From the NCBI GenBank assembly GCA_030704615.1, contig CM060731.1, positions 74,442,756 to 74,506,755 of the forward strand: a stretch of DNA of 64,000 bases, given 5' to 3'. A model generated the notes under the pieces. That model saw only the letters and a program-made list of their open reading frames with translations. It was not told where the DNA came from and did no database searches. The position numbers and the translations under genes were made by a program. Positions 1 through 10,512 of this stretch are shown here, piece by piece; the first letter of the stretch is position 1; the number at the start of each line of letters is the position of its first letter. This DNA is from Takakia lepidozioides (lineage: Eukaryota; Streptophyta; Takakiopsida; Takakiales; Takakiaceae).

Positions 1-47
1 TTTGTGAGCTCGCATGAGCTTGTGCTTGTATTCTTCTTCTTTATCAT

Positions 48-165
48 TGTGTGGACTAGTGACTGTCATAGTGGGCAGCATAGTGGGAGCCTAGTGACTG
101 ACTAGTTGTAGCCTAGTGGTTGGACTAGTGGTTGGACTAGTGGTGGACTAGTGGTATACTAGTGT
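48..165. repeat. ACTAGTGGT low-complexity tract
   Basis: Short, imperfect tandem runs of the words CTAGTGG and GGACTAGTGGT fill this stretch directly upstream of the PPR pseudogene. There is no coding signal. Confidence 0.6.
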
Positions 166-1462
166 GTGGTGTGCACATGTGTTGTGTGGTTTTGGACAGT
201 GATCGTAGTTGTGTAGCAATATGTATGCGCACGACAATTTCAACACTATGGCTGAACGAGATGTGGTGTCGTGGATCGCGATGCTTGCAGGGGTATACAC
301 AACAGGGGTGTGGGATGGAGGCTTTGGAGACCTATGAGCAAATGATGGGGGAAGGGGTGAAGCCCAACCACATCACGTTTGTGTGCGTTTGCAAGACGAG
401 TACAAGCCTGGCAGCCCAGGAAAATGACAAAGAGGTGCATGGTTGCATCGCCAAAGCTCGAATTGTACTAGATGTGATTCTGAACAATACACTCGTTGAC
501 ATGTATGCCAAATGTGGGAGCATTGAGGATGCGGAAGGAGTGTTCAACAGTATGGCTGAACGAGATTTGGTGTCATGGAATGCCATGCTTGCAGGATATG
601 CACAGTGGGGGCGCGGGTCGATGGAGGCCTTGGAGACCTATGAACATATGATGGGGGAAGGGGTGAAGTACAACCACATCAGTATCACCTTTATGTGTGT
701 TCTCTCTCTGCATGCAGCAACACCAGTATCACTTTTATGTGTGTTCTCTCTCTACATGCAGCCACACTGACCTTTTGAATGAAGGAAGACGCTACTTCGA
801 TTCCTTGAGTCAAGATCATGGTGTCAGTGCCCCTCCAGTAAAGTATTTTGGTTTCATGGTGGACCTTCTGGACGCGCGGGCCAACTACATGAGGCAGTGG
901 ACTTGATTAATAAAATGCCAATCAATCCAGATGTTGTGGTGTGGAAGGCCTTGCTTGGTGCCTGCAGAATCCATGGCAATGTGGAGATGGCTGTGGCAAC
1001 ATTATCCTCAGGTGGGATGAACAGGATGCCCCGACTTATGTGTTGCTATATGAAACATCTATGCTACAGCTGGCAAGTGGGATAATACTGCAAAGGTGAG
1101 AAGAATGATGAAGGTCAAAGGTTAGAAAGGAGCCTGATGACAAGTTGCATCCTAGAATTAAGGAAATCCATGCTGAGCTGAGAAGATTGTATGGGCAGAT
1201 GAAGGAGGCCAGGTATGTGCCTGACACACGCTCTTTATTGCATGATATGAAGGAAATGAATTTTCTCTTTGCCACCACAGTGAGAAGCTGGCCATTGGTT
1301 TTGGGCTGATCAGCACGACTCATCAAGAATATTCGAGGGTGTAGAGACTGCCACACCTCCACCAAATTCATCTCAAAGATTGTTGGCCGAGCAATTGTTG
1401 TATGGGACGCTAACTACTTTCCATCACTTTGAAGATGGGATTTGTTCTTGTGGTGATTAGTG
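162..1462 (+). pseudogene. PPR protein, PLS/DYW class, broken copy 1
   Basis: This is a remnant of a PLS-class pentatricopeptide repeat protein. Proteins of this class are organelle RNA-binding and C-to-U editing factors. Typical text is readable in several frames: ERDVVSW near 260, NTLVDMYAKCGSIEDAE near 490, ERDLVSWNAMLAGYAQ near 560, then an E-motif stretch (LINKMPINPDVVVWKALLG, about 902-960) and DYW-domain text from about 1141. The deaminase signature HHSE is at 1273-1284, and the C-terminal CSCGD ends in a stop just before W, where GDYW is normal. Frameshifts occur near 295, 770-900, 1085-1140, 1265 and 1420. The segment between the E motif and the DYW domain is shorter than usual. No open frame spans the gene, so I infer a pseudogene; a sequencing error could not explain this many breaks. 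Confidence 0.85.
680..761 (+). repeat. 44-bp period duplication inside the PPR pseudogene
   Basis: A 38-bp unit beginning CAGTATCAC and ending GCATGCAG or ACATGCAG occurs twice (680-717 and 724-761). It interrupts the PPR text between NHI.ITFMCVLS and the following E-region text. This is a small tandem duplication that helps break the frame. Confidence 0.75.
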
Positions 1463-1752
1463 GTGAAAGGATGTTTTCTTGGAAAGATGCTAGTGTCTTG
1501 CTTCATTCATTGATGTGTGTAGCTACTTAGATCATCCACCATTTCCTGATAATACTGACCATCATGTACTGTTGAGTGTGCAAGATGCAAGTGTCTTACT
1601 TCATTCATTGATCTGTGTAGCTGCTCAGATCATCCACCATTTCCTGATAATGGGGTCTACCCGGCATAGGTGGGAGGTGAGCCCACAATTGCACTTGATT
1701 GAAGGGGTGATTTTTGACTGATTCTGGTGACCGTGGATGGAAATCAGGGTGC
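1110..1752 (+). repeat. Tandem duplication unit A: DYW end plus 3' flank
   Basis: The segment from GGTTAGAAAGGAGCC through the 3' flank (ending around ATGGAAATCAGGGT) is repeated immediately downstream. The second unit starts near 1753 (GCTGGTCAGAGGGG), is interrupted by the CACTA element at 1797/1798, and resumes at 5868-6480. With the transposon removed the two units are direct tandem neighbours of about 640 bp, sharing the DYW domain and the untranslated text with its repeated CATCCACCATTTCCT motif. Confidence 0.8.
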
Positions 1753-1839
1753 TGGTCAGAGGGGTTAGAAATGAGCTAGATGACAAGTTGCATCCCACAC
1801 TAGAAAGAAAACGTGGAATAACCACTACTGTCTTTTCCC

Positions 1840-2790
1840 ACTCTATAAACCACTAGTAACCACTTGCCAGTGGTTAATCCCAATGAAATGCCACGGTGGC
1901 ATCACAGACAGTGGTTGGAAGTGGTTTCAACCACTCAGTAGTCCACGTGTAATAATTTGTTTTCATTTATTATTTATTATTTGATAATATATTTTAGTTA
2001 ATAAATATAATATTCCACGTGGACAGGTGCAGTGGTATTTAGTGAGTGGTTAAAGACACCTCAGTGATGGGAAGTGGTTGAAACCACTTGCTACTCCACG
2101 TGTAATAATTCAAATTTTATTTATGAGTTATGATTTGAAAATCTATTTTAATTAATATAATATAATATTCCACGTGGACGGGGACAGTGCACATTGATCT
2201 TGAGTGGTTAAAGACACCTCATTGATTTGTACCACTTTGACAGTGGTAGAGAGTGGGTGGTGAAAGACACTACAGTACTTGGAACCACTATTCTAGTGGT
2301 CACTAATGAGTGGTTGCCTACACAACAGTGATTGGTACCACTTTTGTGGTGATATATAAAAAACTTTAAGTGGATTGTGCACTTGTGACAGACTTTGAAA
2401 AGCAGACAAGTGTCCAGACCATTGTAGGATGACGCTATTGAACAAATGGTTCCAACAATAAACTTTATTCTGAATCCGAAACATATTCGTCACCCTCTGA
2501 ATCACTTTCCTCAACTAGAATAGCGGTTGGTTGTACAAATGCCGTTTGAATGCAGGTAGCCAACATAGCCAGGTCTTCAGTCTCTCATGTTAGTTCTAGA
2601 ATGTTATGTGGTTAAAGACACCTCAGTGATTAGTACCACTTGGACAGTGATACATAGTGAGTGGTTAAAGACACCGCAGTGATTGGTATCACTTGGACGG
2701 TGGTAGATTGTGAGTGGTTAAAGACACCTCAGTGACTGGTACTACTCTTGTGGTGATATATGAAAATGTTTAAGTGGTTTGTGCATCTGT
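1840..2790. repeat. Left subterminal repeats of the CACTA element
   Basis: Words of the form GTGGTTAAAGACACCTCAGTG and TGGTACCACTT recur about every 60-150 bp (for example near 2050, 2207, 2610, 2660 and 2715). They match the motif style of the right subterminal zone in inverted sense. In known CACTA elements such arrays bind the regulatory transposon protein. Confidence 0.65.
2465..2620 (-). pseudogene. Copy 1 of a duplicated C-terminal peptide inside the CACTA element
   Basis: The reverse strand reads EDLAMLAT followed by an acidic tail EGDEYVSDSE and a stop at 2465-2467. The same ending recurs 405 bp away at 2870. Function unknown. The acidic Ser-Asp-Glu tail and its conservation between the two copies suggest it was coding before the duplication. 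It could be the 3' exon of a transposon protein or of a captured host gene. Confidence 0.4.
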
Positions 2791-2869
2791 GGCAGACTTT
2801 AAATAGCATACAAGTGTCCAAATCGTTGTAGGATGATGTTATTGAACAGATGGTTCCAAACAATCAACT

Positions 2870-3088
2870 TTATTCTGAATCTGAATCACAGTATTCATTC
2901 TCTGAAACATTTTCCTCAACTGGAACAATGTTTGGTCCTACGAAACTAGCTTGAAATATGGAAGCCAACATAGCCAACTCTTCTCCACTTAGAATCGTGG
3001 AACCATCTAATGACCTATGTATGGGCTGATCTGATAAGGTAGAGGGTGCCCATAGACCATCAAAATTTGTATTTTCTCCAATGTCCAA
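2870..3088 (-). CDS. Unknown acidic-tailed peptide in the CACTA element (copy 2)
   Basis: This is a 72-residue open frame containing SGEELAMLASIFQASF and the tail ENEYCDSDSE. It is the diverged twin of the peptide ending at 2465, sharing the EELAMLA core and the DSE-stop ending. No family recognised. The frame probably represents a last exon rather than a complete protein; no promoter is evident. Confidence 0.3.
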   Translation of the reverse strand: MDIGENTNFDGLWAPSTLSDQPIHRSLDGSTILSGEELAMLASIFQASFVGPNIVPVEENVSENEYCDSDSE

Positions 3089-3639
3089 ACTTCAACGATG
3101 AATTTTATATTAAGCCAGTTCCAAAAATACAAAATTTCCAAATAATTGAACTCACTACAAGGCTTGACAGTAGTTGTTTACATTTCATTCAAATTATTAT
3201 ATGTCACATCTAGTAAATAAGCCTGATTTGTGAGCTGTAGCTCCTAGGTGTTTCCCTTTATTTTTTATTTAATTTAATATACTTTGGAAAAATCTATAGA
3301 TTTTTTGCAAGATCCCAAAAATGAGGTGTAGGTAGGTAGCATTGTAAGCTCTGAAGCTATCCCCAAAAAACTACGTCAAACAGGTTTCATATGACCCGGA
3401 TATGGCCAAACATGCATTACATAATTTAAATTTGGTCATATTAATTAGTTCATTTTGGCCTGCCTTTATCAATTTCTACTACCACTTCATATAAAAGGTA
3501 ACAATAAAGTGAAATTCACATATCTTACCACATATAAAAAGGACGTAGCAGGATTTGAGCCCCAAACCACTGGGGAAACCAAAAGTGTACTATCCAATAA
3601 AAGTTCAAAATAATTCAAAATGGATTTAGGGTTGCGGGG

Positions 3640-3960
3640 TTGTATGTTGAACGAGGAGTCTTGGACTTGGTCGTTTTTCTTTGTTTGTGTCGTGGGATGA
3701 TTTGCAGGTGCATAGCTAAGGTCCGAGATGGAAGCCTTGGAGACCACCTGCGATCAAGCGATGCGTGGAGGGAAGTGTTTGATGGGCAAACGAGATGTGG
3801 TGTTCTGGAGTGCTATGATTGCAGGACATGCACAACATGGATATGGGGGATGGAGGCTTTGGAGACCTCTGAGCAAATGCACATCAGCAAGGGGTGAAGC
3901 CAGACCAAGTCACATTCATTTCTGTTGTGCCCTATCTTCATGCCAATTTCTCCAATTTGG
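3640..3960 (+). pseudogene. PPR gene fragment captured by the CACTA element
   Basis: Readable PPR text includes KRDVVFWSAMIAGHAQHGYG (3788-3847), followed in a shifted frame by GMEALETSEQM and then text equivalent to VKPDQVTFIS. It corresponds to about one and a half PPR motifs. It lies wholly inside the CACTA boundaries and differs from the flanking PPR pseudogene (HAQHGYG against YAQWGRG), so it was probably picked up from another family member rather than from the insertion site. Confidence 0.65.
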
Positions 3961-4615
3961 GTGTGCTATGGCTTGGTGGATTTGTAGCAAGTAGGTGATG
4001 AAGATATGCTAGCCTTCAGAGCCATAAAGATTTTCAAGGGGTTGTGGTCTGGCCCCCAACAGATCTGCACTTGTAGTTCAAGTTTTCGGATGCTCAGGTA
4101 CTCAGATGGGCCTATCTTCTTGCCAGTTGCTCCAATTGTGGTGTGCTATGGCTTGAAACATTTCTAACAACTAGTGTGATCACATTATGGTGGCCTCCTG
4201 AGCTCTGAATTTTCTTAAGGGGTCTTGGTCTGGCCCCCACCAAACCTGTACTTGTTGCTCAAGTTTCCCGACGTTTAGGTACTCAGATGGGCCTATCTTC
4301 TTGCCAATTGCTCCAATTGTGATGTGCTATGGCTTGAAATACTTCTCACAACTAGTGTAATCAACATATTATGGCCTTCAAAGATTTAAGGGGTTGTGGT
4401 CTGGCCCCCAACAGATCTGCACTTGTAGTTCAAGTCAACATATTATGGCCTTCAGAGATTTAAGGGATTGTGGTCGGGCCCCCAACAGATCTGCACTTGT
4501 TGACAAGTTTCTGGACATTCAGGTACTCAAATGGGTCTATGTTGTTGCCAATTGCTCCAATTGTGGTGTGCTATGGCTTGACACATTTCTAACAACTAGT
4601 GTGATCAAGTTATAT
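3930..4615 (+). repeat. Tandem array of roughly 185-bp units in the CACTA element
   Basis: About three and a half units share GGTCTGGCCCCCAACAGATC, GGTACTCAGATGGGCCTATC and GCTCCAATTGTGGTGTGCTA. Unit landmarks for the last motif are near 3950, 4130, 4310 and 4555. One unit has a partial internal repeat (4376-4500). Confidence 0.75.
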
Positions 4616-4996
4616 CACTGTCGTGTTATACCTGAAGGATTGTGGCAGGTTTAGGTGAATAATATCTATATTGTCAATTGTGTCTTGCCTCACCCTAACG
4701 AGGAAGAGGTCCCACCGCAAACAATGTTGGAGGATGTCGTCGGTCTGAATTGTCTTTGGCCAAAGAAGGACACGAAGAGGGCTTAGAATTTCGTTCGCCT
4801 GGGCGTAGACATTGCTGGCAGTGAGAAGAAGGCAGGAAATCAGTTTAGTGTTCCTAGCATGCATGCGGAGATGCCGTGTAAAAGTTAGGCTCAGACTTTT
4901 ATCATGGCTGGATTTTGTTGACAGTGTTCCAACACTTACTCTTTGGGATTCTATTCTATTTTGTGGAGCTTGAATCCCAAATGGTGCTTCTTTCAC
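4610..4996 (-). other. 128-codon open frame of unknown meaning in the CACTA element
   Basis: This open frame on the reverse strand starts MKEAPFGIQAPQ. It overlaps the end of the tandem array. I recognise no domain, and the frame may be chance. It is the longest open frame in the right half of the element. Confidence 0.15.
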
Positions 4997-5029
4997 TATA
5001 CTAGTGGTATGTGTTCATCTAGTCATGTT

Positions 5030-5850
5030 CCTAATCACTTGCATATCACTGTAATAATGATATAATTTAAAACTATGGGAGTAGCCAGATGCACACAATT
5101 GCCTCCATTACCACTCATGTAGTGGTATAAATAATCACCTATATATTACTGTATTAGTGGTATGAATTCCTCCAGTGGTATTCCTAATCACATATACACC
5201 ACTCTGTTAGTATTCATTCCAATCCATAGTTCCTACTCAAAGAGACACCATGGATGACTCAAACAGCTCACATACCACTCTGTGGGTAATCATTCCAAAG
5301 ACCTGCTGAGAGACATCATCCACTCACATAACCACGTTGTGAGTGATATTGTATATTCTTAGTTTTCATAGCATAACTCTGTGAGTCATTTCGTGATCAC
5401 TCAACAAGTGGTTTCGGAAGTCATTGAATTTTTCACTCCATCCATTTCGTAGCGCCACCGACATAGGACATGTGTCCATGCTGAGAGTGTTGCCACGTGT
5501 CGACATAATCTCTAATATCATCCACGGACCACCGACTTACATGTGTCCATTGGAAAACGGAAGTGGTTACTTTACCACTATGACACGTCAGTTTACCACT
5601 GTGACACATCATAAGTGGTTGGTTTACCTCAGTGACACATCATTGATACGTCACAGTGGTTAATTTACCATTGTGATACGTCAGCGAACAGGTGGACCCA
5701 GACGTAAGTGTTTTGAACTTAACCACTGGTGCCACATAATGTCTTTTATCACTCACTTGTCCTAATCCACTGGTTTTTCATCACTCTGGGGCCAGAGTGG
5801 TTTAGTGTCTTTTACCACTCAAAATGAGTGGTTAACAGAGTGGTTATTCC
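5030..5850. repeat. Right subterminal repeats of the CACTA element
   Basis: Dense ACCACT, AGTGGT and CACGTC words, including repeats of GTTTACCAC..GTGACAC (5565-5680). This is the counterpart of the left subterminal zone, ending in ACTCAAAATGAGTGGTTAAC just inside the terminal repeat. Confidence 0.6.
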
Positions 5851-5867
5851 GTGTTTTCCTTCTAGTG

Positions 5868-6182
5868 CCAGAATTAAGGAAATCCATGCTGAGCTGAGAA
5901 GATTGTATGGGCAGATGAAGGAGGCGAGGTATGTGCCTGACACACGCTCTTTATTGCATGATATGGAGGAAATGAATTTTCTCTTTGCCACCACCGTGAG
6001 AAGCTAGCCATTGGTTTTGGGCTGATCAACACGACTCATCAAAGAATCTTCGAGTGTGTGGAGACTGCCACACCTCCACCAAATTCATCTCAAAGATTGT
6101 TGGCCGAGCAATTGTTGTATGGGACGCTAACTACTTTCCACCACTTTGAAGATGGGATTTGTTCTTGTGGTGATTAGTGGTG
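5868..6182 (+). pseudogene. PPR-DYW domain, broken copy 2 (split by the CACTA insertion)
   Basis: This continues the second tandem DYW unit, whose first 45 bp lie at 1753-1797. It shares the readable text KEIHAELRRLYGQMKEARY and the [18 protein letters not shown] segment with copy 1. The deaminase HHSE reads as HHRE here and an in-frame stop follows. The tail CSCGD again ends in a premature stop before W. Non-functional. The 3' flank to about 6480 matches copy 1. Confidence 0.8.
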
Positions 6183-6480
6183 AAAGGATGTTTTCTTGGA
6201 AAGATGCTAGTGTCTTGCTTCATTCATTGATGTGTGTAGCTACTTAGATCATCCACCATTTCCTGAGAGTACTGACCATCATGTACTGTTGAGTGTGCAA
6301 GATGCAAGTGTCTTGCTTCATCCATCCATTCATTGTGTAGATTCATTCATTACTCAGACCATCCACCATTTCCTAATAGTGGGGTCTACCCGGCATGGGT
6401 GGGAAATCAGCCCACAAGTGCACTTGACTGAAGGGGTGATTTTTTACTGATTCTGGTGACAGTGGATGGAAATCAGAGTA

Positions 6481-6960
6481 CTGTCCTAATTATGGGTTTG
6501 GGTGGTGGAGCTTGTCCAAAGCTTGAAGATGGAAGAGCTTGATGAGAGGGGCAGCCCTGTGCACAAGTTTGTTTAGCATCTTAAATTTGGACAAATTTGT
6601 TTGTTTCTCGTGGTGTGGCTTTGGATGGAGCCCTTGACGAACTTGCATGAATATTGTCAAAAGCTAGCGTTAACCCCCACCAAGATCCAATCCCATGATG
6701 GATACTTGAAAGTTCATATACTGAATGTAAGGGTATTTGGGTATGTTGATATTGATTGATGCGGCTTGTGAAAATTGAACATTGAAATGCAGATCCACCA
6801 TTTTTCTTCTAGAAAAAAACAAAACACGGGATCTCTGCATGTAACACCGTGGGGATGACCCACCCCTTTTTTGTGAAAAATTGAACGTAGTTCTCATAAT
6901 TTGTAGCTAGTAGTGCGGAGCAACATGGTGCCCTAGTCATATACTATGGGTATATCCGCC
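6481..6960. other. Intergenic, no gene seen
   Basis: Unique-looking sequence after the duplicated 3' flank. Short open frames only, with no recognised motif. Confidence 0.5.
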
Positions 6961-6961
6961 C

Positions 6962-7060
6962 TAAAGCAGGGCTAGCCTAGTGGTTGCCTTGCCTGTGCAC
7001 AACCCAGGTGATCTAGGGTTCAAAGTGTCCAGCTTCCCAACGGAAGGCACTAGGTGAGAG
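6962..7060 (+). mobile_element. tRNA-derived SINE-like head
   Basis: TAGCCTAGTGG fits an RNA polymerase III A box, and GGGTTCAAAG, about 45 bp downstream, resembles a degenerate B box. The arrangement is that of a tRNA-derived SINE promoter. The cloverleaf is not complete and I cannot see the 3' tail or a TSD, so this is tentative. Confidence 0.35.
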
Positions 7061-9040
7061 TAGTTGTTCGAGATGAAGAGACACCATTATAAGTTATGCT
7101 TCCTTTGGGCGTCATCCCCCTTAGTACATCCAGTGTATCCTCCAATTAACCAGTTATTCTACTTCTGGTGATGAGGAGCCCGACCTTGCACCAAACCTAG
7201 ATTCGGAAGAGCACCAATAGGGATCAACGTAGAGCCGGAACCATTGTGGTCCTACTGGGTGAGTCATACATTTTAGAAAAACTAGGGAATTGGGGTTTCA
7301 GAGCGGGTTCTGGTTCTTGGACCCTCCCTAAGAACTTTGGTGGGCTTTGGCATAACATGGCCATCTTTTGAGACCTATGTGACTAAGTGGCAAAACCTCT
7401 TTAATTCTCTCAAACTCCATAAGATCCTCGATTCAATATTAAGAGTCCTATGTTAAGAATCTTGGGTTCATTAATCAAATTGTTCGCATATGACATATGA
7501 CCATACAATAAGACAATTCAATTATATCTGTAATTTCAAATCATATCATTGAATATGCCTTCTGTCATGACAAAGATTCCAAATCCATTATGTTCAAACG
7601 TAGCAAAGAGATATTTGATCCAAGGGCATGCTCTATTACATCCTTGCTTGCTGCCATTGAACTACCTTGTACACAAATAGAGTTTAAAAAAATAAAAATA
7701 AAATCATAATTACTGCCGGAAAAACAGAAATTCCAAAAAGCCTGTCGGACCTCTTCTTCAAGATAAAATAATTATTCCGGCAGATGAGTCATATGCATGT
7801 TAGACTGACACTAAGACTCATCTTCCATGAAATACTAACTCCGCTTCTCACCTTCCAATATCACTTTGACCAATCAGTTCCATGTGAATAATTACGAAGC
7901 TAAGCACTTAGGGTATGGATGGGGAAGTAAGAGCCCATTTCCATGTAGACCCGATCCCCTCCAATGACATCATCGTTGGAATGGGTTTGACCAAGGGCCC
8001 CACCGTTAACTTGGCGATGGGTCTGTCCATGTAGCCACCCGATCTCCCAAGATGAGCCGGTTGCGTTGCTGGTATCTTTCTATAGCCAGAGTACGCAATG
8101 AAGGGAAAGCCAATAAAAGGTGAGAAGAGAGAGACCTGTTCGGCCGGTGAAAACCAACCTTCTATAGCCGGTGAAAGTCAAAGATCAGGACCCGATCTCC
8201 CAACTTTTAGCTTTTCACGGAGAGTTGGGAGATCGGACCCGAGATAGGGTTTGGGTCTGGGTTTTGCACATAGAAGTGCCTGGCGGACGTTCAAAACCCA
8301 ATCATGACATCATCTTTTGGTTAGGTTTGACTACATGGAAGGACGTTCTAAGGGCATGGGGGTGGGCCAGGGCCGGGCAGGGGAAGGACCGACAAGTGTC
8401 TAGGGCATTGGTGAGCTAGACCAAGGCATGGAATGGGGTGGGCCCACATGTGTGGCGAGGAGTCTGGAGCCTAGGGAGGTGCAGGGCGACGACTGAGCCA
8501 TAGTCATTACGACGTGACTATCAAAAATTTGCAAGTGTGGCTAGACTACTTCTAGAACTCTAGTTCTCTTACATTTTTGGAAATATTAGTGATATGAAAG
8601 TCAATAATTACTTATTATAGGATGTAGCAAATTTGATACAGGCTTTAACAAAGGATGTGCATTTAGTGTATGTTTTATCTGGGGAAATTGTAACAAAGAC
8701 TTTCATTCTTTGGACTCTTTAGGGAGTAGTAGCCAATAAAATTGTTTAATTTGAAATTACACATATATGACACCAGCCGAAGCTAGCGTAAATAAGAGCC
8801 TATTCCCCGTATAGGTACTGGCCCTTTCGGGGGTGGGCTCTATGGTAACCAAAACCAATTACTAAGCGGCAAGCTGGCCACTTTCAATCTTTCTTTTGTT
8901 GACGATAATGGCTGTTAGTGAAGTGATGGCCGTGAAATGTAATGTTCGTAATGGGGGGCGGTATATTTCCGAGGTAGTTTAAGATTTTCTTTTATGATTA
9001 GGCTGTTGTGACAGTGAGCTCCCCCTTTCACACCAGTAGT
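7061..9040. other. Intergenic, no gene seen
   Basis: No conserved protein text on either strand. It contains a perfect 14-bp inverted repeat (8192-8205 with 8223-8236, CCGATCTCCCAACT and its complement) and two nearby copies of GCCGGTGAAA (about 8142 and 8167). Confidence 0.4.
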
Positions 9041-9700
9041 TACGATTGTCAGAGGGGCAGTGTTCCATCCATATTGACGGAGGGCTAGAACGGGGGATGC
9101 TTCCGCGTGAGCGCGTGAGCCTAGGCGGGCTCATGCCACGTCATCAATTATTGCCACGTTGGTTGACGGGTCTGACGCCACGTCAGCCGACCTCGCCAGT
9201 GTGTCTGATGCCACATCACGTCATGCCACGTCATTTTCACAGGCATGGCCCTATAACCGCGGACCGAACAGGCAAATGGGGGCCTATAGCCGTGGATAGC
9301 GCATTTGGCAGATAGGGAACCATGTGTGGGCGACGAGGCGAGGTGCAGAAGAGAGTTTAGGGTTTGTTGGTGAATGTTGCAGAATGATAGTGTTTGTAGA
9401 GACTGAAATGGTTGTGGATGTATTAATGTCCAGGTCATCAGTCTACAATGGTCCTCAGATGATTTAATGCCATGCTAATGTGGTATTTTTACGTTGCTGT
9501 CATCAGCGTAGAATGGTTGTGGATGAGTTTATGAGGATGAAGCAGAGCCAATGTGGATGGGACACTGCTAATATGGATGAACGGGGATGAATAGTTGTGG
9601 ACAAATGTGGATGAAATACCGTGAATGGATGATAGAGTGGATGAATGTTGAGCGAGGATGTCATTCTAACATTTATGAAAACCAAGCACAACGATCAATG
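9040..9700. repeat. Dispersed GTGAGC / GGATGAAT repeat family, member 1
   Basis: GTGAGCGCGTGAGCCTAGG and repeated CCACGTCA words are followed by GGCCTATAGCCGTGGA and then by a tract rich in GGATGAA and GTGGATG (9510-9665). The same order of motifs recurs at 17.1-17.9 kb and 49.85-50.17 kb. I infer a dispersed, probably mobile repeat. Its class and exact ends are not resolved. Confidence 0.45.
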
Positions 9701-10191
9701 TCGTTTGCACAAACATTAGAAATTGTGCCTAAAATCCGTCCTGAAGCACTTGATAAGATTTAATGAATGTCTGGCATTTGGGGAAATGTAGACAGATGAC
9801 ATCAACGTAGAATAAGACAACACAGCAGATGTGAGAGGATATTTCATGCTGCGACTTTGTCCGAGTGCTTACTGCAACATTATGGTGTGCAGCACGCTCT
9901 TCTTTAGCTGTCCTCTTCAGTGTCAACACATTACGAGCCATTTCAGTAGTATACTTCCTGCAACGCACCACCTGACCACGCTAAACATGGTTTGGACTCC
10001 AATGCTTATTGCGGCCCCTGCCAATGAGGTAGAAATGTGCACCTGTATGTTACGAGAGTATTGCAACTTTCATGGTTTTTCATCAGGACCATTATACAAC
10101 AACATTCAAAATGATTTGGCTCTCGTTTGTGCATGAGGAGGAATTCCGGATCTTACAACATTGTGTAACAGAAATTGACAAAACGTCTACC
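9701..10191. other. Intergenic, no gene seen
   Basis: Short open frames on both strands without recognisable domains. Confidence 0.4.
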
Positions 10192-10512
10192 TTGTCTTCT
10201 TGTTTGACCCATAACCAATGTTAGGCATGAGGATCCCGCCTTTGAACTTGCGCTGAAATCAAGAGTCCATACACCATCCACTAGGTGCATTGTCTTCTTG
10301 TTTGAACCATAACCAATGTTACGCATCAGGATGCTGCCCTTGAACTTGCGTTGAACTACAAATCATCCCCTAGGTGCCTTCTATTCTTGTTTGACCCATG
10401 ACCAATGTTAGGCATGAGGAGGTTGCCTTTGAACTTGCGTTGGACCCAAGAGTCAATACATACATCATCCCCTAGGTGACTTGTCTTCTTTGTTTGACCC
10501 ATAACCAACCAT
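10192..10512 (+). repeat. Tandem repeat of roughly 105-120 bp, about three units
   Basis: Each unit carries CTTGTTTGACCCATAACCAA, TTAGGCATGAGGA, TTTGAACTTGCG and ATCCCCTAGGTG. Unit starts are near 10194, 10292, 10382 and 10488 (partial). There is no coding frame across the units. Confidence 0.8.

Larger units (their letters stand above)
1798..5867. mobile_element. CACTA (CMC/EnSpm) DNA transposon, 4,070 bp, apparently non-autonomous
   Basis: The left end reads CACTAGAAAGAAAACGTGGA and the right end, reverse-complemented, reads CACTAGAAGGAAAACACGGA. Both continue into ATAACCACT, giving a terminal inverted repeat of about 29 bp with three mismatches. Flanking trinucleotides are CCA on both sides (1795-1797 and 5868-5870), the 3-bp TSD expected of the superfamily. 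Removing the element restores the sequence of the neighbouring tandem copy, which confirms the insertion. Both subterminal zones are packed with GTGGTT/AACCAC words, typical of transposase-binding repeats. I see no recognisable TNPD/TNPA transposase. The interior holds a captured PPR fragment, a 185-bp tandem array and a duplicated C-terminal peptide. Confidence 0.9.

Noticed and set aside
680-717. GTATCACC..GCATGCAG as a very short intron in the PPR gene
   Set aside because: About 37 bp is too short for a plant intron; the adjacent near-copy shows it is a small tandem duplication.
8192-8236. Perfect 14-bp inverted repeat considered as a transposon end or terminator
   Set aside because: No TSD, no second copy and no adjoining gene; may be chance or an isolated hairpin.
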